Under the pieces are notes generated by a model that searched no databases, was not told the DNA's origin, and saw only the letters and a list, made by a program, of their open reading frames with translations. Below, one piece after another: positions 1 through 8,092 of a stretch of 12,117 nucleotides of DNA. Source of the DNA: CBDCUC01 sp965222485 (GTDB lineage Bacteria > Pseudomonadota > Alphaproteobacteria > Rhizobiales > Hyphomicrobiaceae); the NCBI GenBank assembly GCA_965222485.1, contig CBDCUC010000031.1, positions 1-12,117 of the forward strand, read 5' to 3'. The translations under genes and the position numbers were made by a program. The first letter of the stretch is position 1. Each line of letters opens with the position of its first letter.

Positions 1-1052
1 CAAGTCTGATTTTGGCTCGCGGGTTTGCGCGCAGACTATTGCAACGGCTCACGGCGCGCGGGCGGTTCGATCAACGAATTGCGGTTTACGGTGCGGGGCC
101 AATTGCACGGCGCGTACGTGAACACCTTGTTGGTTCTGCATCAGGTGTCCACTTTGTTGGAACATTTGAAGACCGCAGCGAGGAGCGTCTCGCCGATACC
201 GATGGTGTCGACGTGTCCGGCAAACTTGCGGATTTGCTTGAGGTTAGCCGGCGTGAAGAGGTTGACCGCATTATCGTTGCACTACCGCAAACCGCGGAGG
301 GGCGCATTAAGAGCATCGTGAAGACGTTGGAACAGCTTCCGGTCACGGTGCAAATCGTCACACACATTGCTTCCGACATGATAAACCCGACAGCTTTGCA
401 CCGCGTGTCGAGCCTGGGATCTATCGGTCTTATCGACATCAAGGCCAAGCCATTGGCGGATTGGGCGCCGCTCGTAAAACGTGCGGAAGATGTCGTCGTT
501 AGTTTGGGCATCCTGGCATTGTTCAGTCCTGTGCTGCCCCTCATTGCGCTAGCGATAAAATTGGACAGCCCCGGTCCCATCCTGTTTCGGCAAAATCGGC
601 GCGGTTTGAACAAGCACGAGTTCAAGGTCCTGAAGTTTCGCACCATGACGGTTGCGGAGAATGGATCCAATGTTCGTCAGGCGATCAAAAACGATGCGCG
701 GGTGACCCGGGTCGGGTGGTGGCTGCGTCGCACGTCGATGGATGAGCTGCCGCAGCTCATAAACGTGCTGCAAGGCAAGATGAGCCTTGTCGGTCCGCGC
801 CCGCATGCAATTGTTCATGACGACCAATTCGAGCAAATGTTGGAAGACTACGCAAATCGTCATCAGGTGAAGCCGGGCATCACCGGGTTGGCACAGGTTA
901 ATGGTTGTCGTGGTGAGACGGATACGTCGGAAAAGATCAAGGCGCGCGTCGATTACGACATTGAATATATCAAAAACTGGTCGTTCTGGCTCGACATGAA
1001 GATAATTGTTCAAACGGTACTGACCGTTCTGTCTGCGCGAAATGCGTACTAG
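1..1052 (+). CDS. Polyprenyl-phosphate sugar-1-phosphate transferase (priming glycosyltransferase), 5' partial
   Basis: This enzyme would transfer a sugar-1-phosphate from a nucleotide sugar to undecaprenyl phosphate in the inner membrane, starting a polysaccharide repeat unit. The reading frame is open to the window edge, so the gene starts upstream; a TTG at 12 is probably not the start. Counting residues from base 12, the part seen opens with a Rossmann-like nucleotide-binding segment (IAVYGAGPIARRV, about 23-35). One hydrophobic segment follows (about 160-182), then the bacterial sugar transferase domain with GPILFRQNRRG (R193), FKVLKFRTM, the signature DELPQ (D244, E245), SLVGPRPHA and KPGITGLAQVNG. 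WcaJ/ExoY-like members with this CoA-binding-like domain usually have about 450-500 residues and several N-terminal membrane helices, which would lie before base 1. Family assignment is secure; the sugar (often glucose or galactose) cannot be told. It stops 32 bases before the ligase-like gene and is probably cotranscribed with it. Confidence 0.93.
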   Translation, partial: SLILARGFARRLLQRLTARGRFDQRIAVYGAGPIARRVREHLVGSASGVHFVGTFEDRSEERLADTDGVDVSGKLADLLEVSRREEVDRIIVALPQTAEGRIKSIVKTLEQLPVTVQIVTHIASDMINPTALHRVSSLGSIGLIDIKAKPLADWAPLVKRAEDVVVSLGILALFSPVLPLIALAIKLDSPGPILFRQNRRGLNKHEFKVLKFRTMTVAENGSNVRQAIKNDARVTRVGWWLRRTSMDELPQLINVLQGKMSLVGPRPHAIVHDDQFEQMLEDYANRHQVKPGITGLAQVNGCRGETDTSEKIKARVDYDIEYIKNWSFWLDMKIIVQTVLTVLSARNAY

Positions 1053-1084
1053 CGGCACGCAAAAAAGGATGAGGCGATAGTGCC

Positions 1085-2493
1085 ATGAGAGTAGCTGCGA
1101 CGTCAGCTCCCATTCCAATCATGCTGCTTGTGGCGAGTTTTCTGTGTCCGACGGAATTCTCGCTAGAGGTGGCGGGACTGAGGCTGCCGCCGCATCGTTT
1201 TGCGCTTCTGCTCGCATTTGGCTTTGCGCTGTTTCGGCTCTTGAGTGGGCGTGACATTCGCATCAAGGCGTTCGACGTTGTTTTCGCCGTTTTGCGGCGT
1301 GGAATGTGTATGTGTTCTCCTATCATGAGGGGTACCCGGCTGGAACGATCTATGGCGGTTCGCTGGCATTGGAGAGTTTTGGAGCCTATCTGGTGGCGCG
1401 CGCATATATTCGCGACGTTCACAGCCTTTTGGCTTCCATCAAGGTGCTCACCATCGCTATCGTTGTGGCTGCGTTGATTGCATTGCCTGAAACTCTCTTC
1501 GGCCGCTTGTTTGTCCACGATTTCCTGCACTCTTTGACCGGCTATTATCACCCCGTAGCCGTGCAGACGCGATTGGGGCTGACACGTGCCTATGGCACGT
1601 TCGATCACCCAATTCACTACGGAACTTTTTGCGCGGCACTTTTGGCGCTGTTTTGGTTTAGTGCTGTGCAGCGCGCAAGCCGGATGAAGCGCGGCGCCTT
1701 GCTGTTCGGTGCGACTGCGCTAGGGTTGTCTTCTGCTCCAATTCTTTGCCTTGGATTGCAGAGTGCGATGATCGTATGGGAGCGCGTAACACGTGGCATT
1801 CATTCGCGCGTGGCGCTTACGCTTGCCGCGATCGTTGGGCTTTACGTCGGGGCGTCATTTTTCACGACACGCTCGCCGATTGCGATTCTAGCAACGGGTT
1901 TGACGCTTGATTCATGGACAGGCTTTTACAGGCTGCAGATATGGGAGCATGGGTTCAAGAATGTCTTGGACCATCCGTGGCTGGGCCTTGGGCTGGCCGA
2001 TTGGGAGCGGCCATGGTGGATGGTGTCATCAACCGTCGATTCGTTTTGGCTCGTCGTTATGATGCGAGAAGGTATCCCGGCGCTCGTCATTCTTCTATTG
2101 GCAATCGGGCTTTTGGGCTGGTCGGTCAATGCAAACCGTCTGCGGCACGGCGACCGGTTCGTTGCGCGCGTCGCGACCGGTTGGATGATGTCGCTCATCG
2201 CGTTGTGCATGATTGGCGTGACAGTGCATTACTGGAACGTGCTGCACGCGTTTTTCTTTTTCTTCATTGGCACAGGGGCATGGATTGCCGATCCAAAGAG
2301 ACGCTCTTCGATGGCGTCTCGGGCTGATGCTGGGGTGCGTCAGGTCGGATGGCAGAAAAGGCCTGTGAGGCGGGCTGGGCAAATGGCTGCGCCTCAGCCG
2401 TTGCCGGTCATGCCAGGGCGTGCAGCCCGTGGGAGCACGAGTGCAGCGATGCCATCATTTCAGCCAGGAATTCGCACGGCACCTGCTCGATAG
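1085..2493 (+). pseudogene. O-antigen ligase/polymerase family membrane protein (Wzy/WaaL-like), frameshifted
   Basis: Read across a frameshift, this gives a multi-helix inner-membrane protein of about 469 residues, of the type that polymerises or ligates lipid-linked polysaccharide in the periplasm. The first part starts at ATG 1085, with GGATGAGG (1067-1074) as ribosome site, and reads well to about 1290 (ending DVVFAV). The same frame then turns into nonsense ending at 1477, while the -1 frame continues with AAWNVYVFSYHEG and runs to 2493. Adding one T to the T run at 1290-1293 joins them as VVFAVFAAWNVYVF. The later part has many hydrophobic helices and the family-typical segment HPWLGLGLADWERPWW, followed by SFWLVVMMREG. 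After the last helix comes an unusual basic, Pro/Ala-rich tail of about 65 residues. As written, only a truncated N-terminal peptide of 130 residues, or an N-terminally shortened product from a weak GTG at 1306, could be made. The break could be a true mutation or a sequence error. Polymerase versus ligase role is not decidable from sequence. Confidence 0.82.
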
Positions 2494-2532
2494 TATCTTG
2501 AGGGTGATTGATTGTGCTTGAGGTGCGATGCG

Positions 2533-3753
2533 TCAGGCTGCGCGGTGTTGTTGTGTGGGTTGGTCGTCGATGTTGTGGGCAAGTCCCATTTTGGCGAAAT
2601 GGGACATCACAAGATCGGCCTTTGCGTCCCAGTCTTCTCCGCGCAAACGCTTGCGCGCCGGTGTTGTGTCGTGCTGAGTTTTCAGCGCCAGGCGTATCGC
2701 TGTTGCAAATCCCTCAGCGTCTTTGGCTACTGAGACGAGGTCACGCCAAGGCTTAAGGGCCGGAAATCCGGTTGTGACGACAGGTTTGCCGACGCCCAAG
2801 TATTCCTTCAGTTTAATCGGATTGCAGCCTTCGATCCACGAGCTGTCATTCCAAGGCATGATCAACACATCCATGGCCGCCATGTAGTCGGCAATATCGT
2901 CATAGGGCTTGCGGCCAAGCTGGTGAACATTGGGTTGTGTGCACCAGTCCTCAGGCAGCGAGCATCCTCCAACGAGAACGAACTGAGCTTCGGGCATCTT
3001 TTCCGCAAGATCGACAAACAAAGACGGGTCGAAGGTGTGAGCATCGATCCCGCCAATGAACCCGATGCGGGGACCTGGAATTTCTGCTACGTCCGCCGGC
3101 ACTGCCTGGCGACTTCCCGCCTCGATAAAGCGCTTGAGATCGACACCATGTGTCACGAGTAGCTGGTCCTTAACAGAGCCTTTCTCTTCGTCCATGAGGT
3201 GTGGTGCGGCATAGACCACCAGATCCGCATGCGCTTTCAGTTTTGCAATTTGCTTCGTCAGGAGTTTGGCATCGCCTTCGGGAAAGGCCTCGAAGCGGTC
3301 GGTGCGCTGTAGGATGACGGCGGCGGATGGTAGTTCGTCGACGAGCCTGGCGCCGGCGGGACAATGGATCCACAATAAAGGTTTTGTGATGCCCGCGCGG
3401 CCGGCGGCCCACTTGATTTGCGGTGCCAGTGCCCAGTCTGAAACCGACTGCCCGGTGGCGCCAGGAATGGTCAACGGCGAAAAGACGTGGAACTGGTTTT
3501 CCACGTGGACCAGACCGCGCGATAAACTTTTTAGTTTTCGGGCAATTTTGGTGGCAAACAATTGATTGTTGCCTAAGCCCGGCATGCGTACGCCGAGCGA
3601 GTTCACAAAGAGGACCGGAAAGTGCTTTGCCAGGCGGCGCATGATCTGGAAATCAAAATGGCCGCGGTTGTGGTACCACCAGTCCTCGCCACCAATGCAA
3701 ATGAGCCCGTCAAACGGGCGGTTCTCGCTGGTGAGGCGCTCTTTCTGGCTCAT
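2533..3753 (-). CDS. GT-B fold glycosyltransferase (GT4/GT1-like)
   Basis: This is a predicted cytoplasmic glycosyltransferase of 406 residues that would move a sugar from a nucleotide donor onto the lipid-linked polysaccharide intermediate. The N-terminal Rossmann domain shows GGEDWWYHNRGHFD (about 21-34) and PVLFVNSLG, a pattern seen in TuaH-like glycosyltransferases. The C-terminal donor domain shows IGFIGGID, FVLVGG, LGRKPYDDIADYMAAMDVLI and then EGCNPIKLKEYLGVGKPVV (from about 308). The two glutamates of the last motif are eight residues apart, one more than the classical EX7E. I chose ATG 3753 (MSQKERL) because AGAGGTG lies just upstream; a TTG at 3783 would add ten residues. It is the only cluster gene on the minus strand: tail-to-tail with the ligase-like gene (39-base gap) and head-to-head with the next glycosyltransferase, so it must have its own promoter. 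Fold assignment is firm; donor and linkage are unknown. Confidence 0.88.
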   Translation of the reverse strand: MSQKERLTSENRPFDGLICIGGEDWWYHNRGHFDFQIMRRLAKHFPVLFVNSLGVRMPGLGNNQLFATKIARKLKSLSRGLVHVENQFHVFSPLTIPGATGQSVSDWALAPQIKWAAGRAGITKPLLWIHCPAGARLVDELPSAAVILQRTDRFEAFPEGDAKLLTKQIAKLKAHADLVVYAAPHLMDEEKGSVKDQLLVTHGVDLKRFIEAGSRQAVPADVAEIPGPRIGFIGGIDAHTFDPSLFVDLAEKMPEAQFVLVGGCSLPEDWCTQPNVHQLGRKPYDDIADYMAAMDVLIMPWNDSSWIEGCNPIKLKEYLGVGKPVVTTGFPALKPWRDLVSVAKDAEGFATAIRLALKTQHDTTPARKRLRGEDWDAKADLVMSHFAKMGLAHNIDDQPTQQHRAA

Positions 3754-4012
3754 TCGGACACCTCTTTCAATCGCGTAAACCAATTCGTGGCGGATGCGCC
3801 GTCAGCACTGTGTGGCAATAGCGTTAATCTTCGATTTCCATTTCGGCCGATGCGCTAATCGGAATGCCGCTGCTTAACGAGCGGTTAGCCGCACTCGCGT
3901 ATGGTTCATAACCGGTTTCATTCGCAGTTACGCGGGGCCGGAATGTTGGTGCCAGCGGCGAATAGGCGGCCGGCAATCTGTGAATGAATTTCTGATCTCT
4001 AGGATGTCACAC
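3754..4012. promoter_or_regulatory. Divergent intergenic region between two glycosyltransferase operons
   Basis: About 230-260 bases separate the starts of the minus-strand GT-B gene and the plus-strand GT2 gene, so promoters for both directions should lie here. I see small dyads rather than clear sigma-70 boxes: CCGAT-n6-ATCGG at 3847-3862; a GCGG-TTAG-CCGC hairpin at 3881-3892; and GGTTcatAACCggTT around 3904-3917, which contains the 8-base palindrome AACCGGTT (3910-3917). Any of these could be an operator, but short dyads are frequent by chance, so only the divergent arrangement is firm. Confidence 0.4.
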
Positions 4013-5089
4013 ATGCTGACAGGGCGCCGAGATAAGCTTAGCCATTCTGGTATCGATGTCTCGATCCTGATGATCAGTTTCAATACGCGGGCATTGACGC
4101 TTGCCGCGCTGCGCTCTGTCATCGACCAGACCACTGGGATCTCTTACGAGATCATCGTCGTCGACAACGCGTCTGACGACGGATCGGCTGATGCGATCAG
4201 AAGTGAATTTCCGCAGGTGCGTGTTATTGCGCTTGATCGGAATATTGGCTTTGCCCCTGCCAACAATCTTGCATCGGTTGAGGCGCGCGGAGATTTTCTG
4301 CTGCTGCTGAACCCGGACACGGTGGTTCTGAATGGTGCCGTGGACAAGCTGGTGTCGTTTGCCAAGAGATGGCCGGATGCGCGCATCTGGGGCGGGCGAA
4401 CACTTTTTGCCGATGGCTTGCTCAATCCTGCATCCTGCTGGCGGCGCATGACAGTGTGGAATTTGTTTTGCCGGGCGTGCGGGCTTACCGGAGTCTTTCG
4501 CAATTCACCTGTGTTCAACAGCGAAGCCTATGGCGGGTGGGACCGTGGCTGTGAACGTGACGTCGACATCGTGTCGGGTTGCTTTCTTTTAGTTCGTCGG
4601 AACTTCTGGCAGCGCCTCGGAGGATTTGCTCCACAATTCTTTATGTATGGCGAAGAGGCTGATTTGTGTCTTAGGGCCGCCGCGTTCGGCGCCCGCCCGC
4701 GCGTCACGCCGCAGGCGACAATCGTGCATTATGGTGGCGCGTCAGAGCGTGCGCGCGCGCCTAAGATGATCAAGCTTCTTGCCGCCAAAGCGCTGCTCAT
4801 TGAACGGCACTTTGGAAGGGGCACGCGCGAGTTGGGTTTGTTCTTGCTCGCAATGTGGCCGCTGTCGCGCTGGATCGGGCTTGAAGTTGCTGCACGTCTA
4901 CTTCGCTCACCGGATCGATTGAAAGTGGCTCATGTTTGGCGCGACGTGTGGCGCGCGCATCATGAGTGGTGGCAGAGCAGACCTAGGAAAGTTGCTTCGG
5001 CGCGCATTCTGCAAGATGCCGACAAAGCAATGCCGGCGGGTCCGCAAGGTGCATGCCTAGGCGAAGGCGCTGGAAAGGGACTGGTTTGA
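4013..5089 (+). CDS. GT2 family glycosyltransferase (rhamnosyltransferase-like)
   Basis: This predicted inverting GT-A glycosyltransferase (358 residues from ATG 4013) would add a sugar, possibly a deoxyhexose, to the growing lipid-linked repeat unit on the cytoplasmic side. The sequence shows VSILMISFNTR near the N-terminus, VVDNASDDGS (49-58), NIGFAPANN (77-85) and NPD (100-102) in the place of the metal-binding DXD. Further on come the MYGEEADLC catalytic-base region (211-219) and VHYGG (238-242). This set is typical of WbbL-type rhamnosyltransferases, but the acceptor and sugar are not provable. I prefer ATG 4013 because AGGA (4001-4004) lies eight bases upstream; a GTG at 3980 with AGGCGG at 3964-3969 would add eleven residues. 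A hydrophobic stretch near the C-terminus (LGLFLLAMWPLSRWIGL) may associate with the membrane. It leads a three-gene plus-strand operon; the next gene starts two bases after its stop. Confidence 0.9.
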   Translation: MLTGRRDKLSHSGIDVSILMISFNTRALTLAALRSVIDQTTGISYEIIVVDNASDDGSADAIRSEFPQVRVIALDRNIGFAPANNLASVEARGDFLLLLNPDTVVLNGAVDKLVSFAKRWPDARIWGGRTLFADGLLNPASCWRRMTVWNLFCRACGLTGVFRNSPVFNSEAYGGWDRGCERDVDIVSGCFLLVRRNFWQRLGGFAPQFFMYGEEADLCLRAAAFGARPRVTPQATIVHYGGASERARAPKMIKLLAAKALLIERHFGRGTRELGLFLLAMWPLSRWIGLEVAARLLRSPDRLKVAHVWRDVWRAHHEWWQSRPRKVASARILQDADKAMPAGPQGACLGEGAGKGLV

Positions 5090-5091
5090 CG

Positions 5092-5922
5092 ATGCAGCAT
5101 TCTTTCTTGAAATGCGTTGAACCGGCTTCTGATGCTGCGTTCGTGCGCTATACGATCGCGACGCTGGTCAATGATCAAGTTCAGTATGACGAAATGCGTG
5201 CATCCATGTCGGACGGTGGCTTTTCGATTGCCGACTGCGAATTTCTCATGATCGACAATACGGGCGAACGGCAGACATGTGCATTTCGCGGACTGAATGC
5301 AGCGCTTGATGCTGCACATGGTGAGTTCGTGATCCTGTGCCATCAGGATATTCGCCTTATTGAAGATGGCCGGAATAAGCTTGATCAGATACTCGATGAG
5401 TTGACGCAGAAAGATCCGAATTGGGCCTTAGCCGGCAATGCCGGCGGCGAGGCGCCGGGCAGTCTTGCGATTCGCATTAGCGATCCGCATGGGTGCGACC
5501 GGTCGGTCGGTGAGTTTCCGGCGCGCGTCATGAGCCTTGATGAGAATTTTATCATCGTGCGGCGTTCGGCGCGTGTTGGCTTTTCAGCCGATCTGTCTGG
5601 CTTTCATTTTTATGGCGCCGATATCTGTCTTGCCGCCGATATCATGGGCTACTCCTCCTACGTCATCGACTTCCATCTCTTGCACCTGTCGGCTGGCAAA
5701 AAAGACAAATCGTTTGCCAGGATGGAGGACGCATTCCGCAAAAAATGGAGCCATGCATTGCGTCCGCGCTGGCTGCAAACAACCTGTAGTCTGCTTTGGT
5801 TGGCCGGCGAGCCGTTGGTGCGATTTGTCGGTCGGCTATGCGAAGGGCCGTTTTCCAGGGTGTCGAAGCGGATGGCGCGCCCACACACATGGAACACGCG
5901 GCAGGAACGTGAGGCTGCATGA
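5092..5922 (+). CDS. GT-A glycosyltransferase with HQD motif
   Basis: This protein of 276 residues resembles small GT-A glycosyltransferases related to GT2 in which a CHQD motif takes the place of DXD. Visible elements are an N-terminal strand region VRYTIATLVND (18-28), FLMIDN (51-56), a helix leading to GEFVILCHQDIRL (77-89, HQD at 84-86), SLDENFIIVRR (148-158) and FHFYGADICL (171-180), followed by a HLLHLSAG segment. The conserved Asp/His positions fit donor and metal binding in this group. It lies between another glycosyltransferase and the flippase, so it most likely adds a further sugar of the repeat unit. I chose ATG 5092 because it follows the upstream stop by two bases and has AAGGGA ahead of it; ATG 5053 would overlap the upstream gene and add thirteen basic residues. 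The exact reaction is unknown. Confidence 0.82.
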   Translation: MQHSFLKCVEPASDAAFVRYTIATLVNDQVQYDEMRASMSDGGFSIADCEFLMIDNTGERQTCAFRGLNAALDAAHGEFVILCHQDIRLIEDGRNKLDQILDELTQKDPNWALAGNAGGEAPGSLAIRISDPHGCDRSVGEFPARVMSLDENFIIVRRSARVGFSADLSGFHFYGADICLAADIMGYSSYVIDFHLLHLSAGKKDKSFARMEDAFRKKWSHALRPRWLQTTCSLLWLAGEPLVRFVGRLCEGPFSRVSKRMARPHTWNTRQEREAA

Positions 5923-7397
5923 GTGCCACGCGACCGGAGCGCCAGGATTCTAAACCATCGCTTGGCGCGCGCGTGTCGGCGCAAGGCATGCTGCTGTTTA
6001 CGGGCTTCGCTGCTGCGCAGTTGGCCTCGTTTGGTCGCAATGCAATTATCGGACACTGGCTTTCAAAAGGCGACTTCGGCATTGCCGCGACAATCACGTT
6101 GTTATTGCAGCTGGTAGAGACGACCAGTGAATTGGGAGTTGACCGGCTCATCATCCAATCGCGCAATGGCGATAGGCCGAGGTTTGTAGGCTGTTGCCAT
6201 TTGGTTCTGTTCTTGCGCGGTGTCCTGACGGCGTTGGCGCTTTATGTCCTGGCAGGCCCCGTTGCGGTGTTCTTTGCAATCCCAGAGACCCGATGGGCTT
6301 TTGAAGCGATTGCTGTGGTCCCACTCATCAAGGGCTTTATGCACCTGGATGTGCGCCGGTATCAGCGGCGTTTATCGAATATCGCGCAGGTGACGGTGGA
6401 AGTTCTACCGCAATTTTTTGCGTTGGCGTTAACCGTGCCCGTGCTCAAAATGACCTCCGGCTATGAAGCTATCGTGTGGCTGGCGCTGGTGCAGGCTGCC
6501 CTTATGGTGTTTGTGTCGCACCTGTTAGCGCGACGGCGCTACCAGTTCGTTTTGGATTGGGCGTATGTTGGGCAGGTCTTCCGGTTTGGTTGGCCCATTT
6601 GGCTGTCGGCATTACCGCTTTTGATTGTTCATCAAGGCGATCGCGTGCTCGTTGGGCGTTTGCTGGGCATGGAGGAGCTGGCGGCGTTCTCGGTTGCGTT
6701 CCTGATTACGATGGTGCCCAGTTTGGTTGTGTCACGCATCGCGCATGCGCTGATGTTGCCTCTCTTGTCGCAGGTGAAAGACCAAGGGTACGAATTTGGC
6801 AGGCGCTTTCGTATGATGACGGATTTGGCCGGGGTAGTGGTGGCTGCCTATGTGGCGTTGTTCGTTGCCGTTGGCGGTTTGATTGTCTCGTTTGCATTCG
6901 GCAGCAAATATGCAGGATTAGACTTGGTCGTCGCGCTGATGGCCGTCATGTGGGGCGCGCGTATGATGCAGGCGGTTCCCGGCATGGCGCTATTGGCGGA
7001 GGCCAACACGCGGCCTTTCTTCACGGCAGGGCTTATCCGGGCGACCGGCCTTGCAGGCGGTTATTTTGCGCTTCGTGCAGGGTGGGGACTTGAGGGGTTG
7101 GTGATTGCCGGAATAGTGGCGGAGTTTGCGTCGCTAGCTTACGTGATTGCCTGCGTGAAAGGTGTTGGGAGCGTTGTCGCGACGCGAGCCAGTGCTGCCG
7201 TGGCGGTCGCCGGGATTCTTGGTGTTCTCTATCATGGTGCCACGACTGATCTGGCCGGGAGCTGGATGATCCTGAGCCTGGTTGGCGGACTCGCGGTTGC
7301 GGTTTTTAGCGCCGGCCTGATTAGTCTAGTTTCACCAGATTTGCGCCGGCTGGTTATGCAACTAGGTGGGTCGTGGGGGCAGTTGCAGGTTAGGTAA
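5919..7397 (+). CDS. Oligosaccharide flippase family protein (Wzx/MOP superfamily)
   Basis: This 492-residue integral membrane protein matches the size and texture of Wzx-like polysaccharide flippases, which move the undecaprenyl-linked repeat unit across the inner membrane. After a short polar N-terminus there are about twelve or more hydrophobic segments with short charged loops. The first (MLLFTGFAAAQLASFGRN) is followed by LSKGDFGIAATITLLLQLVETTSELG, written here as LSKGDFGIAA and ELGVDRLIIQ, which is typical of PST-type members. In the middle, FRFGWPIWLSALPLLIVHQGDR and VLVGRLLGMEELAAF correspond to the start of the second half of the transporter. Its ATG overlaps the stop of the preceding gene (ATGA at 5919-5922), with GTGAGG just upstream, so it is translationally coupled to the glycosyltransferase. 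No intrinsic terminator is visible after its TAA. The family is secure; the substrate is inferred from context. Confidence 0.93.
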   Translation: MSATRPERQDSKPSLGARVSAQGMLLFTGFAAAQLASFGRNAIIGHWLSKGDFGIAATITLLLQLVETTSELGVDRLIIQSRNGDRPRFVGCCHLVLFLRGVLTALALYVLAGPVAVFFAIPETRWAFEAIAVVPLIKGFMHLDVRRYQRRLSNIAQVTVEVLPQFFALALTVPVLKMTSGYEAIVWLALVQAALMVFVSHLLARRRYQFVLDWAYVGQVFRFGWPIWLSALPLLIVHQGDRVLVGRLLGMEELAAFSVAFLITMVPSLVVSRIAHALMLPLLSQVKDQGYEFGRRFRMMTDLAGVVVAAYVALFVAVGGLIVSFAFGSKYAGLDLVVALMAVMWGARMMQAVPGMALLAEANTRPFFTAGLIRATGLAGGYFALRAGWGLEGLVIAGIVAEFASLAYVIACVKGVGSVVATRASAAVAVAGILGVLYHGATTDLAGSWMILSLVGGLAVAVFSAGLISLVSPDLRRLVMQLGGSWGQLQVR

Positions 7398-7449
7398 GCC
7401 GGGTGGTCGCCTGCGCGTTATGCGAGCCGGCTGTCAGGTCATGAGGCGG

Positions 7450-7812
7450 CTATCTTGAGGCTATGACTGCCGCGTCTCGGTTGATGTCATAGGTGCAGGT
7501 GAGCGCGCCTGCTGCTTTGTCCGGCCGGACAATCAGAAACGGTGTCTTGAACGCCTCATCCCATTGAGGATGATGGATATCCCAAAATTGGACCCCGCCG
7601 GTGCTGCGGCCAATTGTCAGCTCCACAGCGCGTGGGGTGTCCCAGTGTTTGGCCGTTTCGGGGTAGTAGCGGGCGTCGCGCTTGCAGGCGGTTACGGCAG
7701 CCGATCGATAGGCGTTGATGAGTGCGGTGCGCGCGGAGTCCTGGAATATCGCGTTGTGGGCGTAGACCTTTAGCCCGGCGAGGACGACCAAAATCGTGAA
7801 GATTGTGCGCAT
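7450..7812 (-). CDS. Small exported protein of unknown function
   Basis: I do not recognise this 120-residue protein. It starts with MRTIFTILVVLAGLKVYA, a short basic start plus hydrophobic segment that could be a signal peptide (possible cut after VYA) or a membrane anchor. The rest is soluble, with two cysteines (ACKRDARYY and LTCTYDI) that could form a periplasmic disulfide, and aromatic motifs such as VQFWDIHHPQWDEAF. The frame stays open upstream to 8151, but the upstream part is a low-quality, Arg/His/Pro-rich translation and would overlap the divergent dehydrogenase gene. I therefore place the start at ATG 7812, with GGAA a few bases upstream. It is convergent with the flippase gene (52-base gap) and divergent from the dehydrogenase. 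A role in the polysaccharide pathway is not indicated. Confidence 0.7.
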   Translation of the reverse strand: MRTIFTILVVLAGLKVYAHNAIFQDSARTALINAYRSAAVTACKRDARYYPETAKHWDTPRAVELTIGRSTGGVQFWDIHHPQWDEAFKTPFLIVRPDKAAGALTCTYDINRDAAVIASR

Positions 7813-7939
7813 CAGGCAGGTTCCGGAATGGTCAGATGTTGCAGGACCCGCGACATGCAAGCCCGGTTTTCGCCAGTGCCAGGGCCCTTGCCAAGCGTGA
7901 GGCCAAGCCAGGGGGTTGTGGCGTCGCGTCGCTCCCAGG

Positions 7940-7985
7940 CGATTTCGGCTGGGAAAATCGTTACCGATATTGGTAAACAATCGGT
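7940..7985. promoter_or_regulatory. Cluster of nested inverted repeats, candidate operator region
   Basis: Three inverted repeats lie next to or inside each other in the 280-base divergent spacer between the small exported protein and the dehydrogenase. They are CGATTT-n9-AAATCG (7940-7960); TTACC-gatatt-GGTAA (7961-7976, seven of eight base pairs symmetrical); and ACCGAT-n11-ATCGGT (7963-7985). They sit about 110-150 bases before each start codon, a reasonable place for a regulator of either or both genes. The symmetry is seen directly; the regulatory role is inferred, and no regulator gene is next to it in the window. I could not pick convincing -35/-10 boxes in this spacer. Confidence 0.4.
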
Positions 7986-8092
7986 TTTCGTGTCTCATGA
8001 ACGCTACAGGGCTTGCCAGTACCCTGTCGTTGCGGCACAAGCGAAAAAAATGCTCAGGGAAAAGAAGCGCTAATTGAGAGGGAAGAAAAGCA

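Noticed and set aside
549..1118. Long minus-strand ORFs opposite the sugar transferase (86-670 and 549-1118)
   Set aside because: They lie antisense to a well-supported enzyme and show no domain or ribosome site.
1280..1300. Programmed -1 frameshifting in the ligase-like gene at CGTTTTG
   Set aside because: The site does not form a canonical X-XXY-YYZ slippery heptamer and I see no obvious stimulatory stem just downstream; a lost base is simpler.
6476..7093. 205-codon plus-strand ORF inside the flippase gene
   Set aside because: It is a +1 shadow of the flippase, with a Gly/Arg/Cys-rich composition typical of GC-rich shadows.
7828..8073. Plus-strand 81-codon ORF in the divergent spacer
   Set aside because: No ribosome site or protein-like character was found, and it spans the dyad cluster; probably chance.
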